Under the pieces are notes generated by a model. The model had not been told where the DNA came from, ran no database searches, and saw only the letters and a program-made list of their open reading frames with translations. Source: Paulinella micropora (Eukaryota; Cercozoa; Imbricatea; Euglyphida; Paulinellidae). Taken from it: 64,000 bases of DNA. The DNA is taken from assembly GCA_019918135.1 (NCBI GenBank), contig WBZZ01002368.1, positions 277,663-341,662 of the forward strand. The letters run 5' to 3'. Shown one piece after another: positions 10,000 through 21,313 of this stretch. How positions within the stretch are numbered: the first letter of the stretch is position 1; every line of letters begins with the position of its first letter. Position numbers and translations under genes: made by a program.

Positions 10000-11150
10000 C
10001 GTGGAACCTTTACCGACTCCTTTCAGAGTCTATCCGGGCTACCTAGCAAGACTATCAACGCAGTATGGAAACGCACTTTGATAACTCGTATAATAAAAGA
10101 ACTGACGCTTTGACTTCCACGTCACAAACTGACTAACTTAGGTACAGGTCTTACGCATTTCGGTTAACATTGGCATTATTGACTGTCCGGCCTATTGATA
10201 AATCAACTACCTAAGTAACGGTGAATTAAATTGAAATAGTAATGACCAACGAAAAGCACACACAACATATATAGGAGCGATACAAGACAGGTGCAAAAAA
10301 GTGCTTCAGGGAAGAAAGAACAACACATGCTACAGATAAGTTTACAACACACCATTTTGCAGACAGCATGGGCACAACGTTTGGAAAGACTGTACAAGAC
10401 CACGGGACGTGAAAGTATGCATGAGAAATACACAAAAAAAAACACAAAACCCTCTCTAGCCATGACTTTTACCAATCTCGACCCCGCAAAAACCGTCAAA
10501 TAAAAAAAAATAGTGTGGCCTTCACTTCAAAGGCTACGTATGTCGATAAGCCTGTTTGTTTCAAATATTTTTTGGGAATTTTTCTGGTTTCCTCCGGTAA
10601 TTAGCATGATTTTGTTAAAGATTGCCAACAGAAATTGACGGGCCGGCTACACCAGTTTCTGTCAGAGGTCCATGTGTTGACAGCGAGTGTTTGTTCAAAC
10701 CACGCTGTTTTAAGCAAAAGCAAGCATGACACAAGTGTTTTCATCAGAAAACTTGGACTTTCCTGTATTTGAAATCCTTATTATCGACTTCAATTTTCAC
10801 ATTTCACGACATAGCAAGTATGCAGTTTTTAACTGAAAAATGCTGTTTGCATGATGCACTCTGCACTCATTTTTACGCTCAAGTCCACAAATGAATTCAA
10901 GTGTTATGTTGAGCAATTCTGCCAGAGGGTTTTGCAGAGAAATACGGTATAAAACAAAAACTAGGAAAACATAGGTCAGAAATTAGTTTGTTCACATTCA
11001 GAAAATACCATAGATCTCATTAATACCTTATATAAACAGAAAGCCTAATACAGGAAAGTCCATTCCCACTAAAAACATTGAATTCTGCGCAGACAGCGCC
11101 TCAAAATCTTGAATATTGAATGAGATTACTCGCTGCGAAATATTTAATGA
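10000..11150. other. Non-coding stretch, probable retroelement leader
   Basis: I see no credible gene. The sequence is AT-rich. It lies between a minus-strand LTR and the minus-strand gag fragment, as expected for a leader or decayed internal region. Short open frames here are hydrophobic and unsupported. Confidence 0.4.
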
Positions 11151-11338
11151 TTCTACCTACCACTAGAACCTACATATGTACTTTTACTGAGAGATTTGAA
11201 TAATTACTGACACGGCACTAGTAAGTGCTCCAACCCCCTTTGAATTCACCGTTACACTCAGAGTGATATAGGTAAAATAGGTAATTGTCCTTGGGGTGGG
11301 CCGGTATGACTAAATACTATTATTAATAAAATTGTCCA
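11150..11338 (-). repeat. copia LTR, inverse orientation
   Basis: Read on the minus strand it starts TGGACAAT after a gggggagca polypurine tract (11340-11348). It matches 39050-39241 over most of its length, sharing gtatttagtcataccggccc, ccaaggacaattacctattt and gaattattcaaatctct. The inner end is approximate. Confidence 0.7.
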
Positions 11339-11397
11339 TTGCTCCCCCTATTTAGGAATAACGGCCCCATCTACCTTATGCTACTAACCTCGCATAT

Positions 11398-12360
11398 ATG
11401 ATGGTAAATATGTGTAGCCTATTCAGAAATTACCGGAGCCGCCCTACCAAGCTACAATTCTCAGGTCTAGCTACCGCCGATTCGCCGTGGTTGATGCCGG
11501 GGGTGCGAGCCGGTAAGCAATCCGTGTTAGAGCAGTTCTTGCCGCAGCACATCGTAGGTGTCCTCTTGTGGACACGCATTACTCTGCACGAGGTCTTGGG
11601 CCCAATAGGGGAGGTAGCAACCCATGCCTCAAAGCCTGAGTTGTTCAATTACCAGCAGGCTGAACAGATCGTGAGGTACCTCAATGGCACCCGATCTAAA
11701 GGCATTCGTTTTACCAAGGAGGATGGCACCCGCTTGATATCATGGGCCGACTTAAGTTGGAAGGGTACGCCTGAAGATCGCCGCGCTCACTTGGCGGGCT
11801 TCCATTTCTTTCTGGGAGGCTCAGTGCTCCCCTTTTGCATGAAGCGTAATATGTCGGTGGCCAAGGACGCAGCATTGGAAACGCGAGTGGAGGAGAAGGC
11901 AAGTGCTACGGTCGACGAGCTGGTGGCGTCAGCGCCGGGGAGGGGAGAGCGCCAAGAGGCGGCGACTGGCGAGTGTCTGGTGCCTGCGGCACCGGAAGCC
12001 TCATCCTGCGAGGCCGAAGTGTACGCCATGGTGGAGGCGTACCACGGGCAGGATAAAATCATTAATTTTGTACAGGGCATCGCAGAAGGACGGGTCGCCG
12101 ACGCTGGGGCCGTACGGGTGGGGGCAGCCCCCCATCCTGTACGGCGACAACCAGTGAGCGCTGGACCTTGCTGATACTAATGTGTTTGCTAGGAAACTGG
12201 GACATGTGGACCTGCGGTGTGCCATTGTAAACCAGAAGGTGGAGGCTGGACTCGTCGTCAACGAGAAGGCTCAACCGACAATGTGGCCGACATCAACACT
12301 AAGGCTATGAGGGGTGAGCCTTACAACCGTCGAGTGTGGCACGTGGCCAAGGATTAAAGA
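11398..12360 (+). pseudogene. Ty1/copia pol, RNase H end
   Basis: The frame at 11398-12174 carries the copia connection and RNase H layout: VRYLNGTRSKGIRF, then SWADLSWKGTPEDRRAHLAG, then FHFFLGGSVLPFCMKRN, then SSCEAEVYAMVEA. A second frame continues through RKLGHVDLRCAIVNQKVEAG to about 12300, the normal RNase H tail. The SWAD and CEAEVYA motifs supply catalytic Asp and Glu positions. The upstream RT is missing, and a ~50-residue charged insert and frameshifts mark it as dead. It belongs to the LTR at 12729 (same strand, correct order). Confidence 0.75.
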
Positions 12361-12728
12361 CTCGGGGAACCGTTCCCTCTTAGAGGGACAGCCCTCCCGA
12401 CTGCAGGACTTCCTACAACGGGGACTATCGGATAGGACTCTTGTTAAGTTCCCGATAGCAAGGAGATAGATATTAGTAATTAGGTAACTAGATTGCCGAA
12501 CTCCACTTGTTGTGGAGACGTAAGCTAGCACCTCTGCTTTCTTATAGTCATATTTTATGCACTGTTGTGCATATCGCGCGTTAGTTGATATAGTGTAGCT
12601 ATATTGCCGAACTCCACGAGACGTAGGATTGCTCACTTTGCGCGTTGCTTATTTGCTTAATCTAGTTGTTAGTTGCACATTGTGTTGTGGACACTGACTC
12701 GTAAGGGAGTCTAATTAAGGGGGAGCAT

Positions 12729-13266
12729 TGGACAATTAATTAGAACCTTCCTCCTCAGCGGCGACATCGTCGTCGGGGACACCGGCACGTCAAGCCGCTA
12801 CGCCTGTACTACCGTCACAAGCTAGCGCCTCATCGTCTCCCATGCCGCAATCGCTTCCACCCTTAGTCCAGCAACCTTCTATGCCATTTTGGACACAGGG
12901 ATCACAGCAATCATTAGGCTTTTCCCTCATGTCCTGGCGCTATGCAGTTATGTCCGTATTGCTACGTTGTACGTTAGCAATAATCGTTACGGTTAGTAGT
13001 ATTATTAGTTATTAATACCATCAATTAGAGTACCTTTTCTGGTACTGGTGGCACCAGCTTTTACCATTACCCTTATTACCCATATCAGGCCGTTTCGTGG
13101 GTCATTTTCCAGAGGTACATCTTTTGTGTGACGTCGTCAGTTAGACTGGCGGGAATTGTTTCAATATTGTTAAATTATAATTCTTCGTGGGAAGTCGCAA
13201 GCCGGTAGGAGGGGGACGCCTCGATTGCCGGTTGCCGTTTGAAGACGTCGCGAGGATTTTCTTCCA
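12729..13266 (+). repeat. Ty1/copia LTR, copy 2
   Basis: It begins TGGACAATTAATTAGAACC right after the polypurine tract aagggggagcat and ends TTTTCTTCCA. Its 3' ~280 bases match copy 1 (5950-6207). A middle section (about 12760-12980) has no counterpart in copy 1 and may be an insertion. Confidence 0.72.
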
Positions 13267-13267
13267 T

Positions 13268-13992
13268 TGGGGGCATGAGTGTCGTTTTGCTCATACAGAG
13301 GGGTCAGTCACTATGCGTAGTGTGCCTGGTGCTACATTTTTGAACAGTCAGGCAGCTGTGATAGATCTAACTGTAGGTATAAACACACCACCACTAACAA
13401 TAAAGGGGTAGGGAAAGGAACAGGAACGAGAAAGAAGACGTTGAGGAAAGGAGACATGAAATGTTTCAATTGTAACATGGAGAGGCATGTGTTCTCCGCA
13501 TGTGAGAAGAAGTGCAGGGTGTGTGGGGGTGAGCATAGACTACATGAATGTGAAGAGATGAAGAAGGCGAGAGAAGAGCCAGGTGAGAAGGAAGAACAGA
13601 GAAAGAATCTTAAGGAAAAGAGAGAAAAAGGGGAACATGGAAAGTTTGGTAGGGGGAGTGAGTCAGACACTTCTGACACAGATGAGGAAGGTGGGAAGGT
13701 GAAAGCATTAAAAAGGACGATAACATTTTTGATAGGGCGAGACAGAGCAGGCATGGTAAAGGAGAAGGCCCACATAGGCAAAGTGACAGCAGTACAAGAG
13801 AGAGAAGTCTATCGTCAATGTGAGGGGCGAGTGTCAGGTGAGCAGCAATGTTTTGTATGCACCCATGACATGGAGAGTGAGAATGTGTTGTTGCGAGAGG
13901 CAGCTTATGGTCTGTTGAGAGGGCGCTTTTGCGGGCTGCATACAGATCAGGAAAGAGAGAGTGAGAAGGAAGCTTCAGTGATGGGGGAGTAA
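13268..13992 (+). pseudogene. copia gag 3' part with zinc fingers
   Basis: 13268-13600 is nearly identical to 40688-41020. It encodes the end of a CCCH finger (ECRFAHTEG), a region that is a second CCCH finger in the other copy, a CCHC knuckle (CFNCNMERHVFSAC, with the usual GH replaced by RH) and a C-x2-C-x4-H-x3-H-x-C motif (CRVCGGEHRLHEC). A charged Lys/Glu tail follows, ending with CFVCTHDM and FCGLHTD. It is joined directly to the LTR end, so the primer site and gag N-terminus were deleted. Confidence 0.7.
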
Positions 13993-15020
13993 AACAAAGT
14001 TAGCCCACTCAAACCGTTAGTTGCGAAGAAGCGGAAGGAAGAGAACAAGAAGTGCTCAAAGCGCAGAAGAAAGAAGAAGAAAGGAAAGGCAGGGAATGCA
14101 ACAAATAAGTTGAGATGTGATAAGAATCGCTGATTTGGGTGCCGGAATCACTACTTTGGGTTAGGCTAAGGCAAGAAGTTCAGAACTCCGACGAGCCTGT
14201 ATAAAATATTAAAATCACTCAGTCCTGTTTACGTTCAGTGCAGCGTTTCATAATTTCATACTTTAAGTAAATTTCAAAACAAAGTGAGCTCCCTCAGCAG
14301 GACACCCTTAATCATCATTACCGAGTATTTTTTTGAACAATTTTCTGTTGCTGTGATCAGCGTCTCTTTGCATTCTGGTCTTTACACATTAAATTTCTAC
14401 TTTTTTTATTAACTAAACTTGGGTGAGAAACAGAAAGAGATCAACACTGCTGGAAGCAAGTATCAATTGTGAAATCCTGAAGAAATACTTCAAAAATAAT
14501 TAATACAGTTTTGCTTTTTTTCCGTTCCGGGGCTTCAAATTTTGATACAAACGTTTTGCCTCCCAGGAGAGTCATTACAAGCAAGCAGTTCAGATTCGAA
14601 ATCCAAGGAGTAATTGACGCATGCAGAACATTTTTCATGCGCTGCAGATGTCAACTACACCCATCAGCTATTCAGTATTGATGCGAGTGGTACAAACTTT
14701 GAAGTAACAAGTATAGTTTGTCCCAACCGGACTCAATCAGCAACTTCCCAGGAAGCTGAACAGTAGCATTTCCTTCCTTAATGTCTGGGCGTAGTCATCG
14801 ACGTTCCGGATTCTCATCAGCGAGTCTGGCGGAGTTTATCGATAGACAAAATCAAGTGAGCTATCAATAAACCCCGCCCTGCTAGTAACGCAGCAGCCTA
14901 TCGTACAACCTTTGTAAATCTTCTTATGTTTGCAAAGGGTATACGACTAGCTAGTATCATCCGCCGAAAACAATGAAGCGAATGGTTCTAAAGCAAATTG
15001 TAATGTAATAAATTCATGTA
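13993..15020. other. Gene-free AT-rich interval
   Basis: No credible coding region or repeat family was recognised. The first ~130 bases are the purine-rich continuation of the gag tail. Confidence 0.5.
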
Positions 15021-15028
15021 AGTAATAC

Positions 15029-15212
15029 AATTAATTAATTAATTAATTAATTAAAATTAATTAATTAATTAATTAATTAATTAATAATTAATTAATTAGT
15101 GGATTAATTAATTAATTAATTAATTAATTATTTAATGAATTAATTAATTAATTAATTATTAATTGTCAACTAATTAATTAATCAATTAATTAATTGATTA
15201 CTCAATTTATTA
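15029..15212. repeat. (TTAA)n tract
   Basis: Imperfect tandem TTAA units, self-complementary throughout, so either strand can fold back. Confidence 0.95.
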
Positions 15213-15217
15213 ATTTT

Positions 15218-15325
15218 AATGTAAATGTAAATGTAAATGTAAATGTAAATGTAATGTGGGTATGTATGTATGTATGTATGTATGCGTGTATGTATTTACT
15301 ATGTATGTATGAATGTATGCATTTG

Positions 15326-15359
<34 letters not shown>

Positions 15360-15366
15360 TATATTT
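15218..15366. repeat. (AAATGT)n and (GTAT)n microsatellites
   Basis: Six-base aatgta units (15218-15252) followed by GTAT units with variants. The same compound repeat recurs at 15614-15770. Open frames here consist only of repeat-encoded Tyr/Val/Cys/Met. Confidence 0.95.
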
Positions 15367-15372
15367 TATATG

Positions 15373-15480
15373 TATTACCTGCTGACGTTCATCAAGGGAA
15401 GATGAACTCGAGGACGACGGTGCCAACTAAAAACAACAGCAAATAGGTATTTCTTCTCCCTGACCTATCTTTCTATCTGT
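15373..15480 (+). repeat. Retroposon 3' end, copy 1
   Basis: It shares aactcgagg, aacaacagcaaataggtatt and tcttctccctga with 15949-16048. Both copies end in a TCTA-like repeat. This looks like the 3' end of a non-LTR element with a simple-repeat tail. Confidence 0.55.
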
Positions 15481-15613
15481 TTAGAGGAGGAATCCGAAGA
15501 AAGGGAACGGAGTATGTATATATGTATGTAGGTATGTATGCATGTATGTGTGTGTGTGTGTAATGTAACGTAATGTAATGTAATGTAATGCACGTAAAGT
15601 AAATGGTAATGAA

Positions 15614-15770
15614 AATGTAAATGTAAATGTAAATGTAAATGTAAATGTAAATGTGGGTATGTATGTATGTATGTATGTATGTATGTATGTATGAATGCAT
15701 GTATGTATGTATGTATGTATGCATTTCTATATATGTAACATTGTATGTATCCATGTATGTACGTACATGT
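15614..15770. repeat. (AAATGT)n / (GTAT)n compound microsatellite
   Basis: Second copy of the compound repeat seen at 15218-15366. About 180 bases of unassigned sequence (15771-15948) follow before the next retroposon end. Confidence 0.93.
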
Positions 15771-15948
15771 ATGTACCACTGGTGCCTCGGCCTCGTCGAC
15801 CATGTCGTTGTCCGCCATTGCAGGGGCCTAGAAGTAGTAGACGCAAGGAAATGGAACAATTATTGATTGATGGATTGATGGATTGACAAGGAGACAGGCA
15901 GCTATATCATTGTAATCATTTAATTAATTTCATATTTTATATGTAAGT

Positions 15949-16050
15949 ATTACCTCGGGACGTTCGGCAAGGGACGACGAACTCGAGGGCGACTTTAAAA
16001 ACAACGGCAAATAGGTATTTCTTCTCCCTGATCTATCTATCTATCTATAG
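15949..16050 (+). repeat. Retroposon 3' end, copy 2
   Basis: Same unit as 15373-15480, finishing in (ATCT)n at 16030-16049. The two copies differ by scattered substitutions. Confidence 0.55.
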
Positions 16051-16084
16051 AAGGAAGAATTAGGTTAGGCTTGAAGGGCCCTGA

Positions 16085-16281
16085 CACGACATTTCTTTCT
16101 TAGTTGTGACGAGGAACTAAAAGATGTGTGAAGAGGAACTAAAAAAAGCGTCTTTGTGTTCATTTGCGCCGAACCACCTCGAGAGCCACCTCGAGGTGGC
16201 TCTCGAGGTGGTTCGCAGCGCAAATGAACACAAAGTTGTGACGAGGAACTAAAAAGAAGCGCCTAAGAACGAAATGTGGTG
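16085..16281. mobile_element. MITE-like element with long central hairpin
   Basis: The ends are inverted repeats of 19 bases with about two mismatches (cacgacatttctttcttag against the complement of ctaagaacgaaatgtggtg). A fully self-complementary 46-base core lies at 16170-16215. It is extended by 18-base arms (ctttgtgttcatttgcgc and its complement) with a two-base bulge, giving a hairpin of about 84 nt at 16152-16235. Both sides also carry the direct motif gttgtgacgaggaactaaaa. No coding capacity and no clear target duplication were seen. Confidence 0.65.
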
Positions 16282-16690
16282 TACGTACCATCATTGTTCC
16301 ACTTTGGTGAATTCGAACAAGCTGGGAAATGAGAGGCAAAGAGAGTTACCTGTGGAAGGTTCTTTGTCCATCCCTTCCACAAAACTTCGGGACTTTGGCT
16401 GTTAAAAAAAAATTGTGGCAATTGCCCCAAACCAAAAGTGGTCCGATGTCAATGCCTGAATTGGATCTGAGGAGGGCCCCGAATGAAACATAGATACAAA
16501 GTCAGACGGGCAGCGGGCAAACTTGTGCAGATGATGTTTTTCTGGCTTTCAATGCTGTTCCTGCTTTCTTTTTGTTGTTTCTTTCTGTTCTTTACTTTGG
16601 ATTTTTATTATTTCTTTTCTTTCGTTCTTTTTTCTCTCTCCCCTTCCGACCCCCTTATCCCCCTCTCCCTCCCTCCTACCTATCGATCTA

Positions 16691-16695
16691 CCTAC

Positions 16696-16771
<76 letters not shown>
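16691..16771. repeat. (TATC)n microsatellite
   Basis: About 20 TATC/TCTA units immediately before a LINE 3' end. The same repeat also follows that LINE end at 17041-17059. Confidence 0.95.
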
Positions 16772-17090
16772 GTTTAGGCCTCATACAATGTCATCATTGT
16801 AGCTTGCGCAAGCTTACGGTGCTCAAAACACTTGGACTAACGGCTTCCTTTTCTTTCTCTTCTTCCTTATCCTCCCACTCTCCATTCCTAGATTGCCTTT
16901 TTCTTCAACGTCCTTCCTCCTCTTCTTTTTCCAGAACACAGTCTACCCGTGATTCCCATCCCGGACACATACACAGTACACAAATTATTGTTTGATGTGA
17001 AACTGCGTTCCTTTGCAAGGACTACATTCCTTTGCGACATCTCATCTATCTATCTATCAGTACTTCTATCTATCTATCTATCTATCTACC
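16772..17090 (+). mobile_element. LINE 3' end, 5'-truncated
   Basis: Positions 16772-17058 are the reverse complement of 28330-28630 with only a few differences. They include the palindrome agcttgcgcaagct and end in a TATC tail. Because the longer relative at 28.3-29.5 kb carries the C-terminal coding part of a non-LTR retrotransposon, this copy is its 3' untranslated end. Confidence 0.7.
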
Positions 17091-17410
17091 AAGCAATTAA
17101 TCCAAGAACCCCCAGTCTCTCTCTTACTACTCTCTATCTCTCTCCCTATGTATGTAATGTATGCATGCCATGTATGTATGTAATGTATGCCTCATTCTAA
17201 TGTATGTACGTCAAGGTCCCCTAAATGGGGTCGTAGTGAACAAACCCAACATCTTCTCTCTTCCCTCCCAATCCCCTCCCATCCCTCCCTCCCTCCCTCT
17301 CTCTCTCTCTCTTACTACTCTCTCTCTCTCTCTCTCTATATATATATGTATGTATGTAATGTATGCCTGCCATGTGTGTATGTAAGCAACCAATAATAAG
17401 AGCACAAATA

Positions 17411-17457
<47 letters not shown>

Positions 17458-17961
17458 ATACAAAAACCCATAAAAATAATACAAAAAATACAGAAAACAA
17501 AAAAACAAATCAATAAAGAAATAATCAAGCAACAAATATCAAAAATATAAAGAAAAAAGACATAAAAAACAAAAAGAAAGATAAGCAAAAAAAACAAACA
17601 TAAATAAACTAAAAAAAAACCAGAAAGAAAAAATGGAACATCAAGAAGAAATTTCTTGTTTGTTTTTGCGTTTTATTTGGTGGTTGTTGTCCATATCGTT
17701 TTTTAATTGTTATTTATTTAACAAAAACAACCATAACAAACAAACAAACAAACAAACAAAAAAAAACAACAAAAAAACAAAAAAAAAAGAAAAACAATAT
17801 CAAAAAAACAAAAACAAATGTATGCTATTTATTATATCTAAACCCAATATGTAATAAAACACCACAAACAGATACATATAAAAACAGAAACAAACAAAAC
17901 AACACAACAAAAATAATAAAAGGAAAACACAAGAAAAAGAACAAAGAACAAGAAATCTCCC

Positions 17962-17992
<31 letters not shown>

Positions 17993-17996
17993 CACT
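17091..17996. other. Low-complexity tract with poly-A
   Basis: Contains CT-rich and GTAT microsatellites (17280-17370), 45 consecutive A residues (17412-17456), a long A-rich segment, and (CAA)n at 17961-17991. No gene is present. It forms the left edge of virus segment A, followed by (GTAT)n at 17997-18020. Confidence 0.85.
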
Positions 17997-18039
17997 ATGT
18001 ATGTATGTATGTATGTATGCATGTATGTTTGTATGTATT

Positions 18040-18685
18040 ATGGTCATATTATGTGCAAGCACTGGCGGAGGTAAATCAGTTATGATTTGTAATCTACTCA
18101 CCAAAAAGAACATGTTAAAAGGTTTTTATGATAGAATAGTCGTCTTTTGCTTAAGTCCGTGCCGGATGTTGGAAGACACTCTCAAGTTTAAAAAAAGACA
18201 TAATCAAAGAAGATAAGCCTGAGTTAATGAGAGAAATATTGACTAAACAAAAGGAACTGATTAAAACTGAAGGGTTTAAGAAGGCACCAAAAATATTATT
18301 GTTATTAGATGACATCGCACAGAGTAAAACTTTTCTTAAATCAGAAGTGCTTACTGAGTTGTTTTTCGCTTCAACACATGCTAAGGTATCAGTCTGGGTA
18401 GTAACTCAGAGTTATACACAACTCCCACGAAGAGTAAGAATTAATTGCCATTGGATGATTATTTTTAATGGAGTAAGGAGAAGCGAACTTGGCAGACTGG
18501 CAGATGAATACGAGAGCACTTTTCTCACAAAAAAGGAATTTTACAATATGATTAAATATGCCACGGCAGATCCTTATTCGTTCCTAGCAATTAACAATAC
18601 TGCTAGTGATAGAACAACCCAGTTTAGAAACAATTTCTCTACTATATTGCGATTAAATAAGGATAGAGATATGACGAACCTGTAA
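18040..18685 (+). pseudogene. Genome-packaging ATPase (A32/FtsK-HerA type), virus segment A
   Basis: The Walker A motif ASTGGGKSVM sits right at the start, followed by a strand ending VVFCLSP. The next frame has Walker B KILLLLDDIAQS and then VSVWVVTQSYTQLPRRVRIN, the sensor/arginine region typical of packaging ATPases of Polintons, Polinton-like viruses and virophages. Such enzymes pump viral DNA into the capsid. The N-terminus before Walker A is missing. The two frames (18040-18216 and 18227-18685) are separated by a one-base slip in an A7 run at 18191-18197. About 215 codons remain. It is followed on the same strand by small viral genes and the capsid genes. Confidence 0.85.
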
Positions 18686-18719
18686 AATTAAATTAAAAGT
18701 TTTAGCAATAATATATAAT

Positions 18720-19315
18720 ATGGTGGAATCAACTAAAATGTACAAGACCACATACAATCAAGCAGTTGCACTTTGGCATAAACAAAATGCACAAGGAAAA
18801 TTTATGACAACTCGTCAAGGATCGCCCAAATACTTAGCAGTAGAGAAGATAGAAGAGGATATTAAGAGCGGTAAGATTAAAAGTCAACTAAAACCAAAAG
18901 TAAGCAAAACAAGTAGTAAGAAAAATGAACAACCTATTCCTAGTGGGCCACCAGATCAAGTACCAGACGAAGCATTGAAAAGAAAAGCACCAGACATAGA
19001 ATCAGCAAATAATTCATCTCCTGAACCAAATGCAAAACCTATTGAAATATCTCCAGCACCTAAGATTGAACAATCCTTACCAAAATCTGTTAATCCCACT
19101 CCTGTTGCTGTGCCGAAACAAACTACCACAACACCAGCAAGTAAAATAGAGCAATAGAATATGCTTCTAATGAAACTCCACAACCAACTAAAAACGTTGC
19201 CCAAACTAATGACATTTATATAAATCAAGCCATAGCGGATTTAATGAAAATAAAAGAGGAAAGAATTACGCACAAGAATTTACAAATAGTGAAAAAAATA
19301 ATTAATGATAATTGA
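18720..19315 (+). pseudogene. Small virus protein with Pro/Lys-rich linker, segment A
   Basis: An ORF starting 32 bases after the ATPase. The N-terminal ~55 residues look folded (motif RQGSPKYLAVEKIEEDIKSG) and lead to a long Pro/Ser/Lys/Thr-rich linker. The frame stops at 19157. A neighbouring frame continues through NDIYINQAIADLMKIKEERI to 19315, so a frameshift near 19150 has split a protein of about 195 residues. I do not recognise the family. Its position between ATPase and capsid genes fits a virion or morphogenesis protein. Confidence 0.6.
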
Positions 19316-19338
19316 TAAAATAATTATTATTTTATATA

Positions 19339-19729
19339 ATGATTAAAAACACACATGCCGCCAATAAATTATCTAATGAGTTTAGCAATAAACTCAACGA
19401 AGCAAACCGACCCGCGAGTGATGGGTTTCAATTGAATCAGTTTGAATTGTGGAGTAGTCATGGTGCCCCATTACTTAATCAACCATTAACTGAATTTGGT
19501 GATCTTGTCTCACATGAGAAAAGTACTATTCAAAACACATTAATAGACATTTCTGATAACAAGGAAAATGCGGATGTTGTTGATTTAGACACTGCTGTTA
19601 GTAGTTTGGCTTATTTAAAGAAAGCGGTTCAAAATGCTGAGGCAAGAGTTTCGATTGACTTCACCACAAGATACAAGACTTGACAATATACAGAAATCAG
19701 TTGATATTATTAAACAAGTGAATAATTAA
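19339..19729 (+). pseudogene. Hypothetical virus protein, segment A
   Basis: About 130 codons. The frame to 19683 contains SDGFQLNQFELWSSHGAPLL and a helical C-terminal part. It switches frame near 19670 to finish NIQKSVDIIKQVNN at 19729. The family is unrecognised. It sits immediately before the major capsid gene, with a short AT-rich gap that may hold the promoter. Confidence 0.5.
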
Positions 19730-19803
19730 TTATTTTTAATTTCTATTATTATTTTTTTATTATAGGAACGTTGCGAATTTTACAATTCTACAAGTACACA
19801 AAG

Positions 19804-21221
19804 ATGGAAGGAAAGGATTCTAAAAATACTGAGGAGTTGATGACTCTCAACAATCTCAGATATGAGTTGCCAGCAAATTTAGCACTCACTGAACAGGGAA
19901 GTATCTTTAAGAAGAACTTGCCGACCAGCAGACTTACACCAGTGCATCGGGAACTGAAATGATTTTTACACTGCAAGCAAGTACTGATTTTGTTTATGGA
20001 AAAAATTGTTATTTGTCGTTTGACATTAAAGCAGACGGGTTGGTAGCCACTGATGGAAAGGATAATGTTGCTTGTGCTATTGGTTTCGAGAACACACCAG
20101 CAACTGCTATTTTTGAAAGATTTTTGTTGGAAAGTAAGGATGGTAGCGAACTTGAACGAATTGAAGATTTAAATAAAATGGTGCGAAATATTCTCCCATG
20201 GCATTATCCATTTGATTATCGCCGGCAAGCACAGATGGTGGGACAGAGAGAAAGTGTTGATGTTATGTCTAGTGTTACAGACGATGCAGTTACTTACTTT
20301 GCGATCAATGTCCCCACTGCTGGTAGTGTTGCGACTGGTAATTGTTTGAGGGTTTGTATTCCTCTTCATTACTTTTCGGGAGTGTTTAATAAGGAAACTC
20401 TCATTCCTCCCTCTTTGATTAGTGGTATGAGGCTTCGTTTGACATTTGCACCGCCTCAGGAAGCATTGACTATTATTGGAACCACTGATGCTAAGGTTCC
20501 TGCTGGATTCTCCGGATCGGCTCTCACTTATACCATGTCAAATCCTGTTGTTATGTTGGAACTTGCTCCTGCTGTGCAGAGAAATATTTTGGAACAGATG
20601 GGAAGCAAGGATGGGCTTCCATACATTTATGAAACATATTACAACCAAAAGGCAAATCCGGGCACGTCCGATGATTTCAATCTTCAAGTGAATAAGGCAG
20701 TAGCAAGGGCAATGCTTATATATCGTAACTCAAAATGTAATTTCTGATAATGCTAGTATTGACAACTTGGGAACGGCTCAAATGCCTTATAGCCAATATC
20801 AACGTCGTATTGGCGATTGGTATGCTCCACAGCAGAAGATGGAAATCGGTGGCACTACTGATACACTTGCATCAGTTCAGCGAGGATGTGCAGAGTTGTA
20901 TGCTAACAATCTCCAAGCGACTATGGGCATTCGTGATGCTTACATGTCTTCATCTGTTTCTCTTGAAAACTTTCGTAAGTATTATTCTGCTACGGGAGTT
21001 CCCACTACTGCTACAAATGGTGGTTTTGCTACCATTATCCAGACACTCAATCAATTGCCACACATTGGAGCATCTGTTCTTGCAGTTAACAATTCACGAA
21101 CTGCCGAAGTTACTATTCAGTATGCTTTGATGATTATAATGCAGATCGTGCAATCACTGCTTGGTTGAAATACGTTAAAGTTGCATCTATCTACCCTAGT
21201 AGAGCCGTCGTAAAACCATGA
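19804..21221 (+). pseudogene. Major capsid protein, double-jelly-roll type, segment A
   Basis: About 470 codons spread over three or four frames. Start at the ATG at 19804. Motifs in order: LRYELPANLALTEQGS; then after a frameshift near 19920 ASGTEMIFTLQASTDFVYG, ILPWHYPFDYRRQAQMVGQ, LRVCIPLHYFSGVFNKETL and MRLRLTF. After a second slip near 20735 comes SQYQRRIGDWYAPQQKMEIG, and after a third near 21118 RAITAWLKYVKV. The β-rich make-up, the LRVCIPL...LIPP...L.L and dry/wet-face layout, the length, and the position beside ATPase and penton match the major capsid proteins of Polinton-like viruses. It would form the pseudohexameric capsomers. The three frameshifts mean it is no longer expressed as such. 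Confidence 0.8.
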
Positions 21222-21313
21222 ACAATAGTAAGCCTTTATTTATTTAAAATATGTGTAGTCAAAAAAGATAAAAAAAATTAAAAATTAAAATATATTATTT
21301 ATAATATATAGCC

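Noticed and set aside
10203-10503. Hydrophobic minus-strand ORF of ~98 codons resembling a small membrane protein
   Set aside because: No conserved motif, poor start context, and it lies in decayed leader sequence. Opposite-strand frames are just as open.
15029-15212. Replication origin or regulatory AT-island
   Set aside because: It is a simple TTAA repeat with no accompanying structure.
17000-18120. Hydrophobic minus-strand frames (poly-Phe/Val/Leu)
   Set aside because: They are translations of A-rich and CAA repeat DNA.
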